Assembly: GCA_017794925.1 (NCBI GenBank)
Contig: CP051238.1
Span: forward strand, 2,041,138-2,105,137
Length of the DNA stretch: 64,000 nucleotides
Source: Aestuariibacter sp.
GTDB taxonomy: Bacteria; Pseudomonadota; Gammaproteobacteria; Enterobacterales; Alteromonadaceae
Reading direction: 5' to 3'
Shown here: positions 41,755 to 52,134 of the stretch, piece by piece
How the letters are laid out: each line of letters opens with the position of its first letter
How positions within the stretch are numbered: the stretch's first letter is position 1
Notes under the pieces: model-generated
Databases searched by the model: none
Seen by the model: the letters and a program-made list of their open reading frames with translations, nothing else
Told to the model about the DNA's origin: nothing
Program-made: the position numbers and the translations under genes

Positions 41755-44427
41755 ATGACTGAAATGATGCACCAAGATGTTGACCCTCAGGAAACCCAGG
41801 AATGGCTTGACTCATTAGAGTCAGTACTGGAAGAAGAAGGGGTTGAACGCGCGCACTTTTTATTAGAATCATTAATTGAAAAGGCGCGACGCAACGGCGC
41901 TCACTTACCTTATGACGCGACGACCGCGTATATCAATACCATCCCACCAGGGCAAGAGCCAACTATGCCGGGTGACCAGACAATTGAAGGTAGCATCCGC
42001 AATGCATTGCGTTGGAATGCTTTGATGATGGTATTGCGTGCATCGAAAAAAGATTTAGAACTGGGTGGTCACATTTCCAGCTTTGCGTCATCAGCCATGC
42101 TGTACGATGTAGGCTTTAACCACTTCTTTAAAGCGCCGAACGACAAGGACGGCGGCGACTTTATTATGTACCAGGGCCACGTCGCACCGGGTATCTATTC
42201 ACGCGCATACATAGAAGGACGTTTAACTGAAGAGCAGTTAGACGGTTTCCGTCAGGAAGTCGACGGACAGGGTCTGTCTTCTTATCCGCACCCTAAATTA
42301 ATGCCTGAGTTCTGGCAGTTCCCGACGGTATCAATGGGTCTGGGCCCAATGCAGGCGATTTATCAGGCGCGATTCCTGAAGTACCTGACTAACCGTGGAT
42401 TAAAAGATTGTTCTGATCAGCGCGTATGGTGCTTCCTGGGCGACGGTGAAATTGATGAGCCGGAAAGCTTGGGTGCAATCGGCCTGGCGTCACGCGAAGG
42501 TCTGGACAACCTGACTTTCGTTGTGAACTGCAACCTGCAGCGTCTGGATGGTCCGGTACGTGGTAACGGTAAAATTATCCAGGAGCTGGAAGGTACCTTC
42601 CGCGGCGCTGGCTGGGAAGTGATTAAAGTGATTTGGGGTCGCTACTGGGATCCACTGTTAGCACGTGATACCTCTGGTAAATTGCTGCAGATCATGAACG
42701 AAACGGTTGACGGTGAATACCAGAACTTTAAAGCTAAAGGCGGTGCATACACCCGTGAGCATTTCTTTGGTAAGTTCCCGGAAGTAAAAGAAATGGTGTC
42801 AAACATGTCTGATGAAGACATCTGGCGCCTGAACCGTGGTGGTCACGATCCTGTTAAGGTTTATGCCGCTTACGACCGCGCTGTAAACACCAAAGGCCGT
42901 CCACAGGTAATCCTTGCCAAAACCGTTAAAGGTTACGGCATGGGCGCTGCTGGTGAAGGTAAGAACATTGCTCACCAGGTTAAGAAAATGGACATGGACG
43001 CGATTAAACATTATCGCGACCGCTTCAATATTCCTGTGTCTGATGACGTGCTGGCTGATCTGCCGTACTACAAGTTCGACGAAGACAGCGTGGAGATGAA
43101 GTATCTGCGCGAGCGTCGTGAAGCACTTAAAGGTTACATGCCGCGCCGTCTGGCTAAGTCTACCGAAGAATTACCTGCACCTGCGCTGAAAGCGTTTGAA
43201 GCGGTAACCAAAGGCTCTGGTGATCGTGAAATCTCAACCACCATGGCATTTGTTCGTGTACTGACAGCCTTGTTAAAAGACAAGCAAATCGGCAAGCGCA
43301 TTGTGCCAATTATACCTGATGAAGCCCGTACCTTTGGTATGGAAGGACTATTCCGTCAGGTAGGTATCTACTCAAGCCAGGGGCAAAAATACGAGCCACA
43401 GGATTCTGATCAGGTTGCTTACTACCGTGAAGACCAGAAAGGTCAGGTACTGCAGGAAGGTATCAACGAACTGGGCGCGATGGCGTCATGGTTATCGGCC
43501 GGTACTTCATACAGCACTAACGACCTGCCAATGGTACCGTTTTACATTTACTACTCGATGTTTGGTTTCCAGCGCGTGGGCGATTTAGCCTGGGCAGCAG
43601 GTGACAGCCAGACTCGTGGCTTCCTGGTAGGTGGTACGGCTGGTCGTACAACACTGAATGGTGAAGGTTTGCAGCACCAGGATGGCCATAGCCACACCCA
43701 GGCAGCACTTATCCCTAACTGCGTAAGCTATGACCCGACTTACGGCTACGAAGTGGCAGTAATTGTTCAGGACGGTCTGCGCAGAATGCTCGAAGAGCAG
43801 GAAGACGTGTTCTATTACCTGACGGTAATGAACGAAAATTACAAGCAGCCTGAAATGCCTAAAGGCGTTGAGGAAGGCATCATTAAAGGTATCTACAAGT
43901 TAGAAACCATTGGCGGCGCTAACAGCAAGAAGAAAGTTAAACTGTTGGGTTCAGGTACTATCCTGGAGCAGGTACGTGCGGCAGCAACTAAGCTGCATGA
44001 CGACTACGGTGTAGCGGTAGAGGTTTACTCAGTACCGTCGTTTAACGAGTTGGCCCGTGACGGTCAGGATTGTGACCGCTTCAACATGTTCCATCCGGAC
44101 AGCGATGCCAAAATACCGTACATCACCGAAGTGCTTAACGAAGGCTTTGATGGACCAACCATCACCGCTACCGATTACATTAAGAACTATGGTGAACAGG
44201 TTCGTGCCTATGTACCGGGCTCTTACCGTGTACTGGGTACTGATGGTTTTGGTCGTTCAGACAGCCGCGCGAACCTGCGTCGTCACTTTGAAGTTGACGC
44301 AGAGTACGTGACTTTTGCAGCCCTTTACGAGCTGTATAAGCAAGGTGAACTGGATGGCAAAACTCTCAATAAAGCCATGCAGGATCTGGGTATTGACCCG
44401 GACAAAATTAACCCGCTGTTCGCATAA
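41755..44427 (+). CDS. aceE: Pyruvate dehydrogenase E1 component (homodimeric)
   Basis: An 890-residue thiamine-diphosphate enzyme that decarboxylates pyruvate and transfers the acetyl group to the lipoyl arm of AceF. The ThDP/Mg motif [13 protein letters not shown] is near residue 230. The family start [15 protein letters not shown], the HxxxP region and the C-terminal FGRSD near 840 are present. The length is typical (about 887). ATG follows ATAGGACGGCACC. It is the first enzyme gene of the operon, 20 nt before aceF. Confidence 0.98.
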   Translation: MTEMMHQDVDPQETQEWLDSLESVLEEEGVERAHFLLESLIEKARRNGAHLPYDATTAYINTIPPGQEPTMPGDQTIEGSIRNALRWNALMMVLRASKKDLELGGHISSFASSAMLYDVGFNHFFKAPNDKDGGDFIMYQGHVAPGIYSRAYIEGRLTEEQLDGFRQEVDGQGLSSYPHPKLMPEFWQFPTVSMGLGPMQAIYQARFLKYLTNRGLKDCSDQRVWCFLGDGEIDEPESLGAIGLASREGLDNLTFVVNCNLQRLDGPVRGNGKIIQELEGTFRGAGWEVIKVIWGRYWDPLLARDTSGKLLQIMNETVDGEYQNFKAKGGAYTREHFFGKFPEVKEMVSNMSDEDIWRLNRGGHDPVKVYAAYDRAVNTKGRPQVILAKTVKGYGMGAAGEGKNIAHQVKKMDMDAIKHYRDRFNIPVSDDVLADLPYYKFDEDSVEMKYLRERREALKGYMPRRLAKSTEELPAPALKAFEAVTKGSGDREISTTMAFVRVLTALLKDKQIGKRIVPIIPDEARTFGMEGLFRQVGIYSSQGQKYEPQDSDQVAYYREDQKGQVLQEGINELGAMASWLSAGTSYSTNDLPMVPFYIYYSMFGFQRVGDLAWAAGDSQTRGFLVGGTAGRTTLNGEGLQHQDGHSHTQAALIPNCVSYDPTYGYEVAVIVQDGLRRMLEEQEDVFYYLTVMNENYKQPEMPKGVEEGIIKGIYKLETIGGANSKKKVKLLGSGTILEQVRAAATKLHDDYGVAVEVYSVPSFNELARDGQDCDRFNMFHPDSDAKIPYITEVLNEGFDGPTITATDYIKNYGEQVRAYVPGSYRVLGTDGFGRSDSRANLRRHFEVDAEYVTFAALYELYKQGELDGKTLNKAMQDLGIDPDKINPLFA

Positions 44428-44447
44428 GCTCAGGGAGACTGCAAACA

Positions 44448-46430
44448 ATGTCAGACATTAAAGACGTATTCGTACCGGATTTAGGTGAAGATGAAGTTGA
44501 AGTCATTGAACTGTGCGTATCGCCAGGCGATTCGGTTGATGCTGAAGACGCCCTGGTAACAGTTGAAAGTGACAAAGCCAGCATGGATGTGCCAGCCCCT
44601 TTTGCTGGTACGGTTAAAGAGCTGTGTGTTAGCGTTGGTGACAAGATTAAGCAAAGCGATTTGCTGGCGAAACTGGAAGTAGCAGGTGCTGGTGCAGCAC
44701 CTGCTGCCAGCGAGCCTGAAGCACCGGCAGCACCTGCTGCCGCTGAACCTGCTGCCCCGGCTGCTGCAGCGGAACCCGCTCCAGCACCGGCTGCCAGTGG
44801 AGCTTCACAGACTATTGAAGTGACCGTACCGGATATCGGCGACGCTGCAGACGTAGACGTTATCGAAATTCTGGTTAGTGTTGGCGATGAGGTTCAGGCC
44901 GAAGACGGTTTAATTACCCTTGAAACCGACAAAGCCACTATGGATGTGCCATGCCCGCAAGCGGGTAAAGTGGTAGAGCTGAAAGTAAAAGAAGGTGACA
45001 AAGTCAGTGAAGGTTCACTGGTATTGTTACTGGAAGTGGGTGGTGCAGCTGAAGCATCCGCTCCGGCAGCTCAAGCCGCTCCGGCTCCAGCCGCCGCTAC
45101 TGCAGCCGAGGCCTCAGCACCGGCTGCTGAAGAAGAAATTGAAGTTACCGTACCGGATATTGGTGATGCCAGCGACGTAGATGTTATCGAAGTGCTGGTT
45201 AGCGAAGGCGATACGGTTGCCGTTGAAGACGGCCTGATCACGCTGGAAACCGACAAAGCAACAATGGATGTGCCATCGCCTAAAGCAGGTGTAGTGACTA
45301 AGTTGTTGGTGAATACTGGTGATAAAGTATCTATGGGATCTAAAGTCTGTATCCTGAAGGTGCAAGGCGCAGCTAAACCAGCAGCACCTGCTCCACAGGC
45401 CGCAGCAAGCGCACCAGCTCCAGCCGCTAAAGCACCAGAGCCTGGTAAGCCTAAGCCGCCACCTGTGCCGCATCATCCGTCTGCAGGCACCAAGCCTAAA
45501 ACAGGCAAGGTACACGCTTCGCCATCGGTTCGCCGCCTGGCGCGTGAATTTGGCGTGGATCTGGGTGAAGTATCAGGTTCAGGTCCGAAAAACCGTATTT
45601 TGAAAGAAGACATTCAGTCTTACGTGAAATACGAACTTTCGCGTCCGAAAGCGACACCAGGTGCAGTTGCCTCTGGTAACGGTGGTTTACAAGTTCTGGC
45701 GCAGCCTAAAGTCGATTTCTCGAAATTTGGTGAAATTGAAGAGAAGCCACTGACGCGTATCCAGAAGATCTCTGGCCCGAACCTGCATCGCAACTGGGTA
45801 ACTATCCCACACGTAACGCAATTCGAAGAAGCCGATATCACCGATCTGGAAGCGTTTCGTAAAGAACAGAATGCTATCGCTGAAAAGCGCAAGCTGGGTG
45901 TAAAAATTACCCCGCTGGTATTTATGATGAAAGCGGCGGCAGACGCATTACGCGCTTACCCAATCTTTAATACTTCGCTGGGAGAGTCAGGCGAAACCCT
46001 GATCCAGAAGAAGTACATTCACATTGGTATAGCCGTGGACACTCCCGGAGGCCTGGTAGTGCCAGTAGTTCGTGATGTGGACAAGAAAGGCATTTACGAG
46101 TTATCAGAAGAACTCATGCAAATTAGTGTGAAAGCCCGTGATGGCAAGCTGAAAGCTGCTGACATGCAGGGCAGCTGTTTCACTATCTCTAGCCTGGGTG
46201 GCATCGGCGGTACCGGCTTTACGCCAATCGTTAATGCGCCTGATGTGGCTATCCTGGGTGTGTCTAAGTCAGACATTAAACCCAAGTGGAATGGCAAAGA
46301 GTTTGAACCACGTTTAACAGTACCGTTGTCATTGTCTTACGACCATCGTGTTATTGACGGCGCGGTCGCAGCAAGGTTTGCTGTACACCTGAAGAACGTA
46401 CTGGAAGATTTACGCCAGTTAATACTGTAA
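44448..46430 (+). CDS. aceF: Dihydrolipoamide acetyltransferase E2 with three lipoyl domains
   Basis: A 660-residue core of the pyruvate dehydrogenase complex. There are three lipoyl domains: the first at about 1-78 with ESDKASMD (Lys43), the second at about 125-200 and the third at about 226-302, both with ETDKATMD. They are separated by long Ala/Pro linkers. A peripheral subunit-binding domain follows (about 355-392; [16 protein letters not shown]) and the catalytic domain (about 430-660) carries the DHRVIDG His near 633. The linkers are very repetitive in sequence. It is followed by 144 bp before lpdA. Confidence 0.98.
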   Translation: MSDIKDVFVPDLGEDEVEVIELCVSPGDSVDAEDALVTVESDKASMDVPAPFAGTVKELCVSVGDKIKQSDLLAKLEVAGAGAAPAASEPEAPAAPAAAEPAAPAAAAEPAPAPAASGASQTIEVTVPDIGDAADVDVIEILVSVGDEVQAEDGLITLETDKATMDVPCPQAGKVVELKVKEGDKVSEGSLVLLLEVGGAAEASAPAAQAAPAPAAATAAEASAPAAEEEIEVTVPDIGDASDVDVIEVLVSEGDTVAVEDGLITLETDKATMDVPSPKAGVVTKLLVNTGDKVSMGSKVCILKVQGAAKPAAPAPQAAASAPAPAAKAPEPGKPKPPPVPHHPSAGTKPKTGKVHASPSVRRLAREFGVDLGEVSGSGPKNRILKEDIQSYVKYELSRPKATPGAVASGNGGLQVLAQPKVDFSKFGEIEEKPLTRIQKISGPNLHRNWVTIPHVTQFEEADITDLEAFRKEQNAIAEKRKLGVKITPLVFMMKAAADALRAYPIFNTSLGESGETLIQKKYIHIGIAVDTPGGLVVPVVRDVDKKGIYELSEELMQISVKARDGKLKAADMQGSCFTISSLGGIGGTGFTPIVNAPDVAILGVSKSDIKPKWNGKEFEPRLTVPLSLSYDHRVIDGAVAARFAVHLKNVLEDLRQLIL

Positions 46431-46574
46431 ATCACTGTTGCATCCCGCTTTTACCAGCGGGATGCACATTTAAAGAATTCGCGGCTTTGGCTTTACCAAC
46501 TGGCAACAGCTAGTTAGAATTCACCCTACATACGCTATACAACGCAAGACGAACAGGACAGATTTGAGGTCACG

Positions 46575-47993
46575 ATGAGCGAAATTAAAACGCAGTTAGT
46601 GGTACTAGGCGCCGGACCAGGCGGCTACTCAGCAGCTTTCCGTGCTGCTGATTTAGGCATCGAAACGATTTTGGTTGATGCAAGAGAAACCCTTGGTGGT
46701 GTGTGCTTAAACGTTGGATGTATTCCATCAAAAGCATTACTGCACGTTGCTAAGGTAATGAAAGAAGCTAAGCACCTGGCCAGCCACGGTGTAACATTTG
46801 GCGAGCCTCAAATCGACCTGGATAAAATCCGCGCGTACAAAGATGGCGTTGTAGGTCAGCTGACTAAAGGTCTGGCTGGCATGTCTAAGATGCGTAAAGT
46901 GAAGCACGTTCAGGGTCTGGGCAAATTCACCGGTGCAAATACCCTGGAAGTAGAAGGTAAAGACGGTAAGACTACCATTACTTTCGACCAGGCCATTATT
47001 GCAGCAGGTTCTGAGCCTGTTTCTCTGCCATTTATTCCTCAGGACGAGCGTGTTATCGACTCTACCGGCGCACTGGAAATGAAAGACATTCCGGAAAAAA
47101 TGCTGGTACTGGGCGGTGGTATCATCGGTCTGGAAATGGGTACCGTGTACGAAGCACTGGGCTCAAAAATTGACGTTGTTGAATTCCTGGATCAACTGAT
47201 CCCTGCGGCTGACAAAGACATCATCAAGGTGTTCATGAAGTCGTACAAAGAAAAATTCAATATCATGCTGGAAACCAAGGTGACTGGCGTAGAAGCGAAA
47301 GACGATGGTCTATACGTTACCTTTGAAGGTAAGAATGCACCGGCAGAGCCAGTGCGTTACGACAAAGTACTGGTTGCAGTAGGTCGTCGCCCGAACGGTA
47401 AACTGCTTGACGCAGAGAAAGCCGGTGTTGCCGTTGACGAGCGTGGCTTTATCAACGTCGACAAGCAAATGAAAACTAACGTAGCCAACATCTACGCTAT
47501 CGGTGACATCGTTGGTCAGCCAATGCTGGCGCACAAAGCGGTTCACGAAGGCCACGTTGCTGCAGAAAACATTGCGGGCAAGAAGCACTTCTTCGATCCG
47601 CGTTGCATTCCTTCAGTTGCTTACACTGAGCCAGAAGTGGCTTGGGTTGGTTTAACTGAGAAAGAAGCGAAAGAGCAGGGCGTAAGTTACGAAACTGCTG
47701 TATTCCCATGGGCGGCGTCTGGTCGAGCTATCGCGTCTGACGCGACTGACGGTATGACTAAGATGATCTTCGATAAAGACACGGGTCGTGTTATCGGTGG
47801 TGCCATGGTGGGTACTAACGCAGGTGAGATGTTAGGTGAAATCGGCCTGGCTATCGAAATGGGCGCAGATGCAGAAGATGTGGCACTGACCATTCACGCT
47901 CACCCAACGCTGAACGAATCAATTGGTTTGGCGTCAGAAATCTTCGAAGGCAGCATCACTGACCTGCCTAACCCAAAAGCGAAGAAAAAGTAA
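46575..47993 (+). CDS. lpdA: Dihydrolipoamide dehydrogenase E3
   Basis: A 472-residue FAD/NAD disulfide oxidoreductase that reoxidises the lipoyl groups of pyruvate and 2-oxoglutarate dehydrogenases. The FAD motif VLGAGPGGYSAA (about 9), the redox disulfide C44-LNVG-C49, the NAD motif LGGGIIGLEMG (about 178), the AIGDI FAD site (about 310) and the C-terminal HAHPTLNE His-Glu pair (about 440) are all present. ATG follows GAGGTCACG. It may also have its own promoter, since 144 bp separates it from aceF. A terminator follows. Confidence 0.98.
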   Translation: MSEIKTQLVVLGAGPGGYSAAFRAADLGIETILVDARETLGGVCLNVGCIPSKALLHVAKVMKEAKHLASHGVTFGEPQIDLDKIRAYKDGVVGQLTKGLAGMSKMRKVKHVQGLGKFTGANTLEVEGKDGKTTITFDQAIIAAGSEPVSLPFIPQDERVIDSTGALEMKDIPEKMLVLGGGIIGLEMGTVYEALGSKIDVVEFLDQLIPAADKDIIKVFMKSYKEKFNIMLETKVTGVEAKDDGLYVTFEGKNAPAEPVRYDKVLVAVGRRPNGKLLDAEKAGVAVDERGFINVDKQMKTNVANIYAIGDIVGQPMLAHKAVHEGHVAAENIAGKKHFFDPRCIPSVAYTEPEVAWVGLTEKEAKEQGVSYETAVFPWAASGRAIASDATDGMTKMIFDKDTGRVIGGAMVGTNAGEMLGEIGLAIEMGADAEDVALTIHAHPTLNESIGLASEIFEGSITDLPNPKAKKK

Positions 47994-48014
47994 TACGTTA
48001 ATTACGCATTGAAG

Positions 48015-48039
48015 AAACCCCGGCTTGCCGGGGTTTTTT
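48015..48039 (+). terminator. Rho-independent terminator after lpdA
   Basis: AAACCCCGGC and GCCGGGGTTT (4-nt TT-type loop) followed by TTT. It begins 22 nt after the lpdA stop and ends the pyruvate dehydrogenase operon. Confidence 0.93.
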
Positions 48040-48108
48040 ATTGCCAGTAAATCGGCTTAACCCCAGCTCAGATATTATTGCTTGCATTTTTCGTTATCTT
48101 TGATAAAA

Positions 48109-48130
48109 AATGTGTAACTAGTTACACATT
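48109..48130. promoter_or_regulatory. 22-bp perfect palindrome, probable MarR operator
   Basis: AATGTGTAACT (48109-48119) is followed by its exact inverse AGTTACACATT (48120-48130). It ends 17 bp before the GTG of the MarR-GNAT gene. MarR proteins bind such palindromes over their own promoter, so autoregulation is likely. Confidence 0.8.
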
Positions 48131-48147
48131 ATTTTTTGGGGGGTGTC

Positions 48148-49095
48148 GTGGATATATTGCAACAAGCTGGCGCCAGTGCCTTGGGGAGCCGGTTTCGCCG
48201 ATTGGCTGAACGATTGTCGCTACAGGCCGCAGAGGTCTATCAGCATTATGAGCTGCAGGTGGAACCCGCCTGGTTTCCAGTTTTGTATGCGTTACATCAG
48301 CATGGCGCTGCAAGTATCACCGAGCTGGCGGGCATGACAGGTCAATCTCATCCATTTATAAGTAAAAGCGTAAAGCAGATGCAGGCGGCTGGCTTGTTAA
48401 AAAGCGTTCCGTCAAAAGCGGATAAACGGGTAAATACTCTCGCCCTGAGTGATCAAGGGAAAGCCTTGATGCCGGTGCTGGACAGGCAGGTTAACGACAT
48501 TGGGCAAGCGTTATCTGTCTGGTTAAATGACGTGTCACCAGATTTCCTCAATGCACTGGAAAGGCTCGAAAATGGGCTGAACAACACCAGTTTAATCGAC
48601 CTGGTAACACAGCGCGGCAAATTGCCTGAGGGCTATCGCATAGTCCCTTTCCGCCAGGGGGACGAAAGCGCATTTTATACATTAAATAAAATCTGGATCG
48701 AGCGCTATTTTGAAATGGAGGACTCTGACAGAGCTGCCTTGTTGGATCCTCAAAATTACATACTGAATAAAGGTGGTCATATTTTGCTAATGCTAGCCCC
48801 TGACGGTGCGGTATGCGGAACGGTTGCGCTCATTGCCATGTCCCGGCACACCTTTGAGCTGGCAAAAATGTCGGTCAGTGATGCCCACCAAGGAAAGGGC
48901 TTAGGTTTCGAATTGGGTCTGGCTGCCGTAAATCTTGCTAAACGGTTAAAAGCCAAACGGCTTTATTTGGAAAGCAACCGCACATTAACGCCTGCTATTC
49001 ATCTTTATGAAAAGCTGGGGTTTACCGAAGTGATTAGCAACGCGCCATCACCTTACAGTCGCTGTGACATACAAATGCAATTGGATCTGCACTAA
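48148..49095 (+). CDS. MarR regulator-GNAT acetyltransferase fusion
   Basis: A 315-residue bifunctional protein. The N-terminal MarR winged helix-turn-helix (about 1-145) shows ASITELAGMTGQSHPFISKSVKQMQAAGLL and KADKRVNTLALSDQG. The C-terminal GNAT acetyltransferase domain (about 160-310) shows KMSVSDAHQGKGLGFELGLAAVNLAKR (acetyl-CoA binding) and LYLESNRTLTPAIHLYEKLGF. GTG 48148 is the best start because GGGGGGT precedes it; TTG 48136 overlaps that site. The acetylation target is unknown and might be a metabolite or the regulator itself. It is monocistronic with its own palindromic operator. Confidence 0.9.
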   Translation: MDILQQAGASALGSRFRRLAERLSLQAAEVYQHYELQVEPAWFPVLYALHQHGAASITELAGMTGQSHPFISKSVKQMQAAGLLKSVPSKADKRVNTLALSDQGKALMPVLDRQVNDIGQALSVWLNDVSPDFLNALERLENGLNNTSLIDLVTQRGKLPEGYRIVPFRQGDESAFYTLNKIWIERYFEMEDSDRAALLDPQNYILNKGGHILLMLAPDGAVCGTVALIAMSRHTFELAKMSVSDAHQGKGLGFELGLAAVNLAKRLKAKRLYLESNRTLTPAIHLYEKLGFTEVISNAPSPYSRCDIQMQLDLH

Positions 49096-49162
49096 GCTGC
49101 CTCATTGTGGTCAGAATCAGTTAGTAGCATTGCGTTAATTCAACAATATAAGGACAGGATTA

Positions 49163-49873
49163 ATGAACAAAGGTGCGGCGGCTATTTTGGCAGTTGGTTT
49201 AGTTACCGGGTTGGCAGCGTTAGGGAGCTTAACAGGTAATGCCTTATTGGAGGCGAAGCAGTGGGAGCGCTCCATCGTTGTTAAGGGACTGTCCGAGCAG
49301 GAATATATGGCTGATCAGGTCATCTGGCCCGTTCAATTTGTAGAAGCTGGCAATGATCTGACGGCCTTGTACGCATCTACTGCGCAAAATAGTGAGCTGG
49401 TGAAGCAGTTTCTGATTCAGCAGGGGTTGGATGAAGAGGCTATCAGTATTGGTTTACCAGAAATTACCGACAAGCTCGCACAGCGCTATGGTGGCAATGA
49501 AGGCGTTAAGTTTCGCTACAGTGCCACGCAAACTGTTACGGTATTTACCCATGAGGTACTCAAAGTTCGCGAAGCCATGAAGCATCTGTCGGCATTGCTG
49601 GCAAAAGGGGTCGCTTTGAGCACCGAAAGTTATCAGGCGCGCACCGAATTTATGTTTACCCGCTTAAACGACGTAAAACCGGCCATGATTGAAGAAGCGA
49701 CCGTTAACGCGCGGGAAGTGGCCGAAAAGTTCGCCCAGGATTCAAACAGTACGCTGGGTAAAATTAAACGTGCAAATCAGGGGCAGTTTTCAATTTTCGA
49801 TCGGGATAGTCAGCACCCGCATATTAAGAAGGTGCGGGTTGTGTCGACCATCGAATATACCTTGGTCGATTAG
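49163..49873 (+). CDS. SIMPL domain (DUF541) protein
   Basis: A 236-residue envelope protein with an N-terminal signal or anchor (about 4-24) and a SIMPL/DUF541 domain (about 32-236), seen in SIVVKGLSEQEYMADQVIWPVQF at the start and ARTEFMFTRLNDVKPAMIEEATVNAREVAEKFA later. SIMPL proteins are periplasmic or outer-membrane associated and form ring assemblies in some species; relatives in E. coli (YggE) affect oxidative stress. ATG 49163 follows AAGGACAGG. Monocistronic. Confidence 0.9.
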   Translation: MNKGAAAILAVGLVTGLAALGSLTGNALLEAKQWERSIVVKGLSEQEYMADQVIWPVQFVEAGNDLTALYASTAQNSELVKQFLIQQGLDEEAISIGLPEITDKLAQRYGGNEGVKFRYSATQTVTVFTHEVLKVREAMKHLSALLAKGVALSTESYQARTEFMFTRLNDVKPAMIEEATVNAREVAEKFAQDSNSTLGKIKRANQGQFSIFDRDSQHPHIKKVRVVSTIEYTLVD

Positions 49874-49964
49874 TCGGCATGGCACAGGTCAACAGCCCCT
49901 AGTATAGGAACGATGGCTAAAGCCATGCTAAGCTAATTGTAATTATTGTCTTTTATAAGCAATT

Positions 49965-50243
49965 ATGGCGGAATCCCAACAACCAGCCCAGCTTGAATTT
50001 TTTGCATTGCAAAGCCCGTGTATTGGCATCTGTCAAAGCGGGCCGAAAGGCTATTGCAAGGGCTGCTTTCGTTCACGGGAAGAACGCTTATACTGGTTAC
50101 AAATTGACGATGCGACTAAGCGTATAATCCTTGATGCCTGTCAGCGAAGAAAGCGTTATGCACAGCGTAAGAAGGCGACAGGGAGCAATGGGGAAGACGC
50201 GCCGCTTACGCAGCAGGGCAGTTTGTTTTCTGACGACGAGTAG
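49965..50243 (+). CDS. DUF1289 protein
   Basis: A 92-residue protein with the DUF1289 core SPCIGICQ...KGYCKGCFRSREER..W (Cys at about 19, 23, 31 and 34), which suggests a small metal site. The C-terminal part is basic, then acidic (GSLFSDDE). The family (E. coli YdhL) has no known function. ATG 49965 has only a weak upstream site. It stands alone between the SIMPL and HDOD genes. Confidence 0.87.
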   Translation: MAESQQPAQLEFFALQSPCIGICQSGPKGYCKGCFRSREERLYWLQIDDATKRIILDACQRRKRYAQRKKATGSNGEDAPLTQQGSLFSDDE

Positions 50244-50358
50244 CGGTCTTTCATGTATTCCGCAGATGCTGTAATGACATTTACACCCGCTTAAAAAATC
50301 ACGGTAAATTTCAAATTCACTGATATACTTATTTGAAAATTGAGAGGTTTTAGCATTA

Positions 50359-51177
50359 ATGAATCAATACATTGAATACGCGACTAATTCGTTCACATTA
50401 CCCGACATTTGCTTGCGTTTGCGCAATGTGCTGGACGATCCTCGTTCAGATATGGATGATATCGCAGCGTTAATCAGTGTTGACCCTTCACTTACTGCTA
50501 AAATCCTCAGACTGGCCAACAGTGCCTTATTTCGCTTTCCTTCGCAGGTTGATTCCATTACCAAAGCCGTAAGCGTTATTGGCGGAGAAGCGTTGTACAA
50601 TCTGGTGCTGGCCGAAACGGCCAATATCGCATTTAAGCACTTTGATAATGAATGTCTGATACTGGACGAGCATTGGCGGCAATCCGTTTACACAGGTATG
50701 GTGGCAAAGTATCTGGGTAAGGAGCTGAACGTTAGGGGCAGTGACCGTTTTTTTGTAATGGGTATTTTGCAGAACCTGAGCGAACTGGTAGTGGCCAAAA
50801 AAGCGCCTAAAAAATATCAGGCGTACATTCAGGATGAGCACCCCGGAACACCCTGGGAAAGACAGCAGAATCACTTTGGCTTTACCTTCACCGAATGCAG
50901 TGGCGAGATTATGGAACTATGGCGTTTGCCCATGCCGCTGTATTATCCCGTTAAGTTTGCACACAATCGGGTTAAATTGGCTAGCGACTTAGACGTGTCT
51001 TTGTTAACCTGTGCCATACGGCTAACAACAACGCATTATCAGCGTGATAAATACGCAGATTTGGATATCGTTTCACCTGATATGACGCGTTTGTTGCCAA
51101 TTGACGATGAAGTGCTACAAAACGCCAAACTTTATGCTCAAAAGGAAACCAATAAGGTGGCGATGTCTGTGATGTAG
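50359..51177 (+). CDS. HDOD domain protein
   Basis: A 272-residue protein with an HDOD domain (about 10-205; VDPSLTAKILRLANSALFRFPSQVDSI is the start, then VIGGEALYNLVLAE). HDOD is an HD-phosphohydrolase-like fold that has lost its metal residues and serves signalling, often with c-di-GMP, chemotaxis or motility networks. There is no second domain, so it is a stand-alone scaffold. ATG follows TTGAGAGGTTTT. The partners are unknown. Confidence 0.9.
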   Translation: MNQYIEYATNSFTLPDICLRLRNVLDDPRSDMDDIAALISVDPSLTAKILRLANSALFRFPSQVDSITKAVSVIGGEALYNLVLAETANIAFKHFDNECLILDEHWRQSVYTGMVAKYLGKELNVRGSDRFFVMGILQNLSELVVAKKAPKKYQAYIQDEHPGTPWERQQNHFGFTFTECSGEIMELWRLPMPLYYPVKFAHNRVKLASDLDVSLLTCAIRLTTTHYQRDKYADLDIVSPDMTRLLPIDDEVLQNAKLYAQKETNKVAMSVM

Positions 51178-51215
51178 CACGAACAGGCATAAAACAAAAA
51201 ATAAAACGCTTTCTA

Positions 51216-52025
51216 ATGGTACACCGAATTATTATCAGTGCACTGACCACACTGATTTGCTGCAGCTTTTGCGCTAATGCTGCCGACAAAGATTTGATCA
51301 GAACACTCTATCACGCCGACTTTGTAGAATACGACGACGAGCCTAAAGATCGCTTTACTCTCGATGGTGAGTTCGGCTTTATTTATGCAGCGGGTAACAC
51401 AAACGCGTCATCGATTAAATCCAGCCTGAAATCTGAACACGAAACGAACGTGTTTGCTAATCAGTATTGGGTCGAGTTCCTGTACAAGCAATCCGAAGTA
51501 GATGGTGAAACCGGCGCGGTGAAGAAGACGACCGCCCAACGCTTATATACCTATGTTCAATCCGACTATAAACTTGCGGCGGAAAATCAACGCCTGTTTG
51601 TGTACGGCGACTATGAGGATGATCGGTTTAATGGTTACGACTATCGCTCGTCAATAGCATCCGGTTGGTCACAGCAGGTATGGCGCAATGAAATTAGTGA
51701 TTTTCGTTTTTCTGTAGGCCCCGGTTACAGTTTCGCGAAACTGAACTCTGGTGAAAAAGCAGAAAATATTCACGGGTTTATTGTCAGGGCGTCGGCAGAA
51801 TATCACTATATCTGGCCAACCGGTGCAAAGCTTCGCCAGTTTGTCAGTACGGAAGCTGGCGAAGATAACATTAAGTCCAGAACTGAAACTTCGTTGTCTG
51901 CGAATCTGTTTGAATCACTGGCTTTAAAGTTATCGTTTATCATGCAGCATAATAGCAATCCGACGGACAGTGCTTCTACGCTGAATACAGAAACGTCCGT
52001 CGCTGTGGTATATCGCTTTTTCTGA
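51216..52025 (+). CDS. DUF481 outer-membrane beta-barrel (copy 1)
   Basis: A 269-residue protein with a signal peptide (1-23, ending CANA-A) and a DUF481 barrel. Blocks are LDGEFGFIYAAGNTNASSIKSSL, FVYGDYEDDRFNGYDYRSSIASGWSQQVW and SVGPGYSFAKL, ending in the terminal aromatic motif VVYRFF. It is related to E. coli YdiY, an outer-membrane protein of unknown function induced by acid. The next gene encodes a clear paralogue, 109 bp downstream. Longer than copy 2 mainly in its N-terminal linker. Confidence 0.88.
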   Translation: MVHRIIISALTTLICCSFCANAADKDLIRTLYHADFVEYDDEPKDRFTLDGEFGFIYAAGNTNASSIKSSLKSEHETNVFANQYWVEFLYKQSEVDGETGAVKKTTAQRLYTYVQSDYKLAAENQRLFVYGDYEDDRFNGYDYRSSIASGWSQQVWRNEISDFRFSVGPGYSFAKLNSGEKAENIHGFIVRASAEYHYIWPTGAKLRQFVSTEAGEDNIKSRTETSLSANLFESLALKLSFIMQHNSNPTDSASTLNTETSVAVVYRFF

Positions 52026-52134
52026 ATACTTAAACATTGATTCGTTGATTTTACATTAGTTTGCTTTAACATAGCGGCTTCTAGGCCTGTTTTCTGTCTG
52101 GCCTGCCAGGAATTGAGTCAAATTAGGAAATCCC

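Noticed and set aside
44690..45460. Repetitive Ala/Pro-coding DNA in aceF as a possible repeat element
   Set aside because: It is explained by the flexible linkers and three homologous lipoyl domains of the E2 protein.
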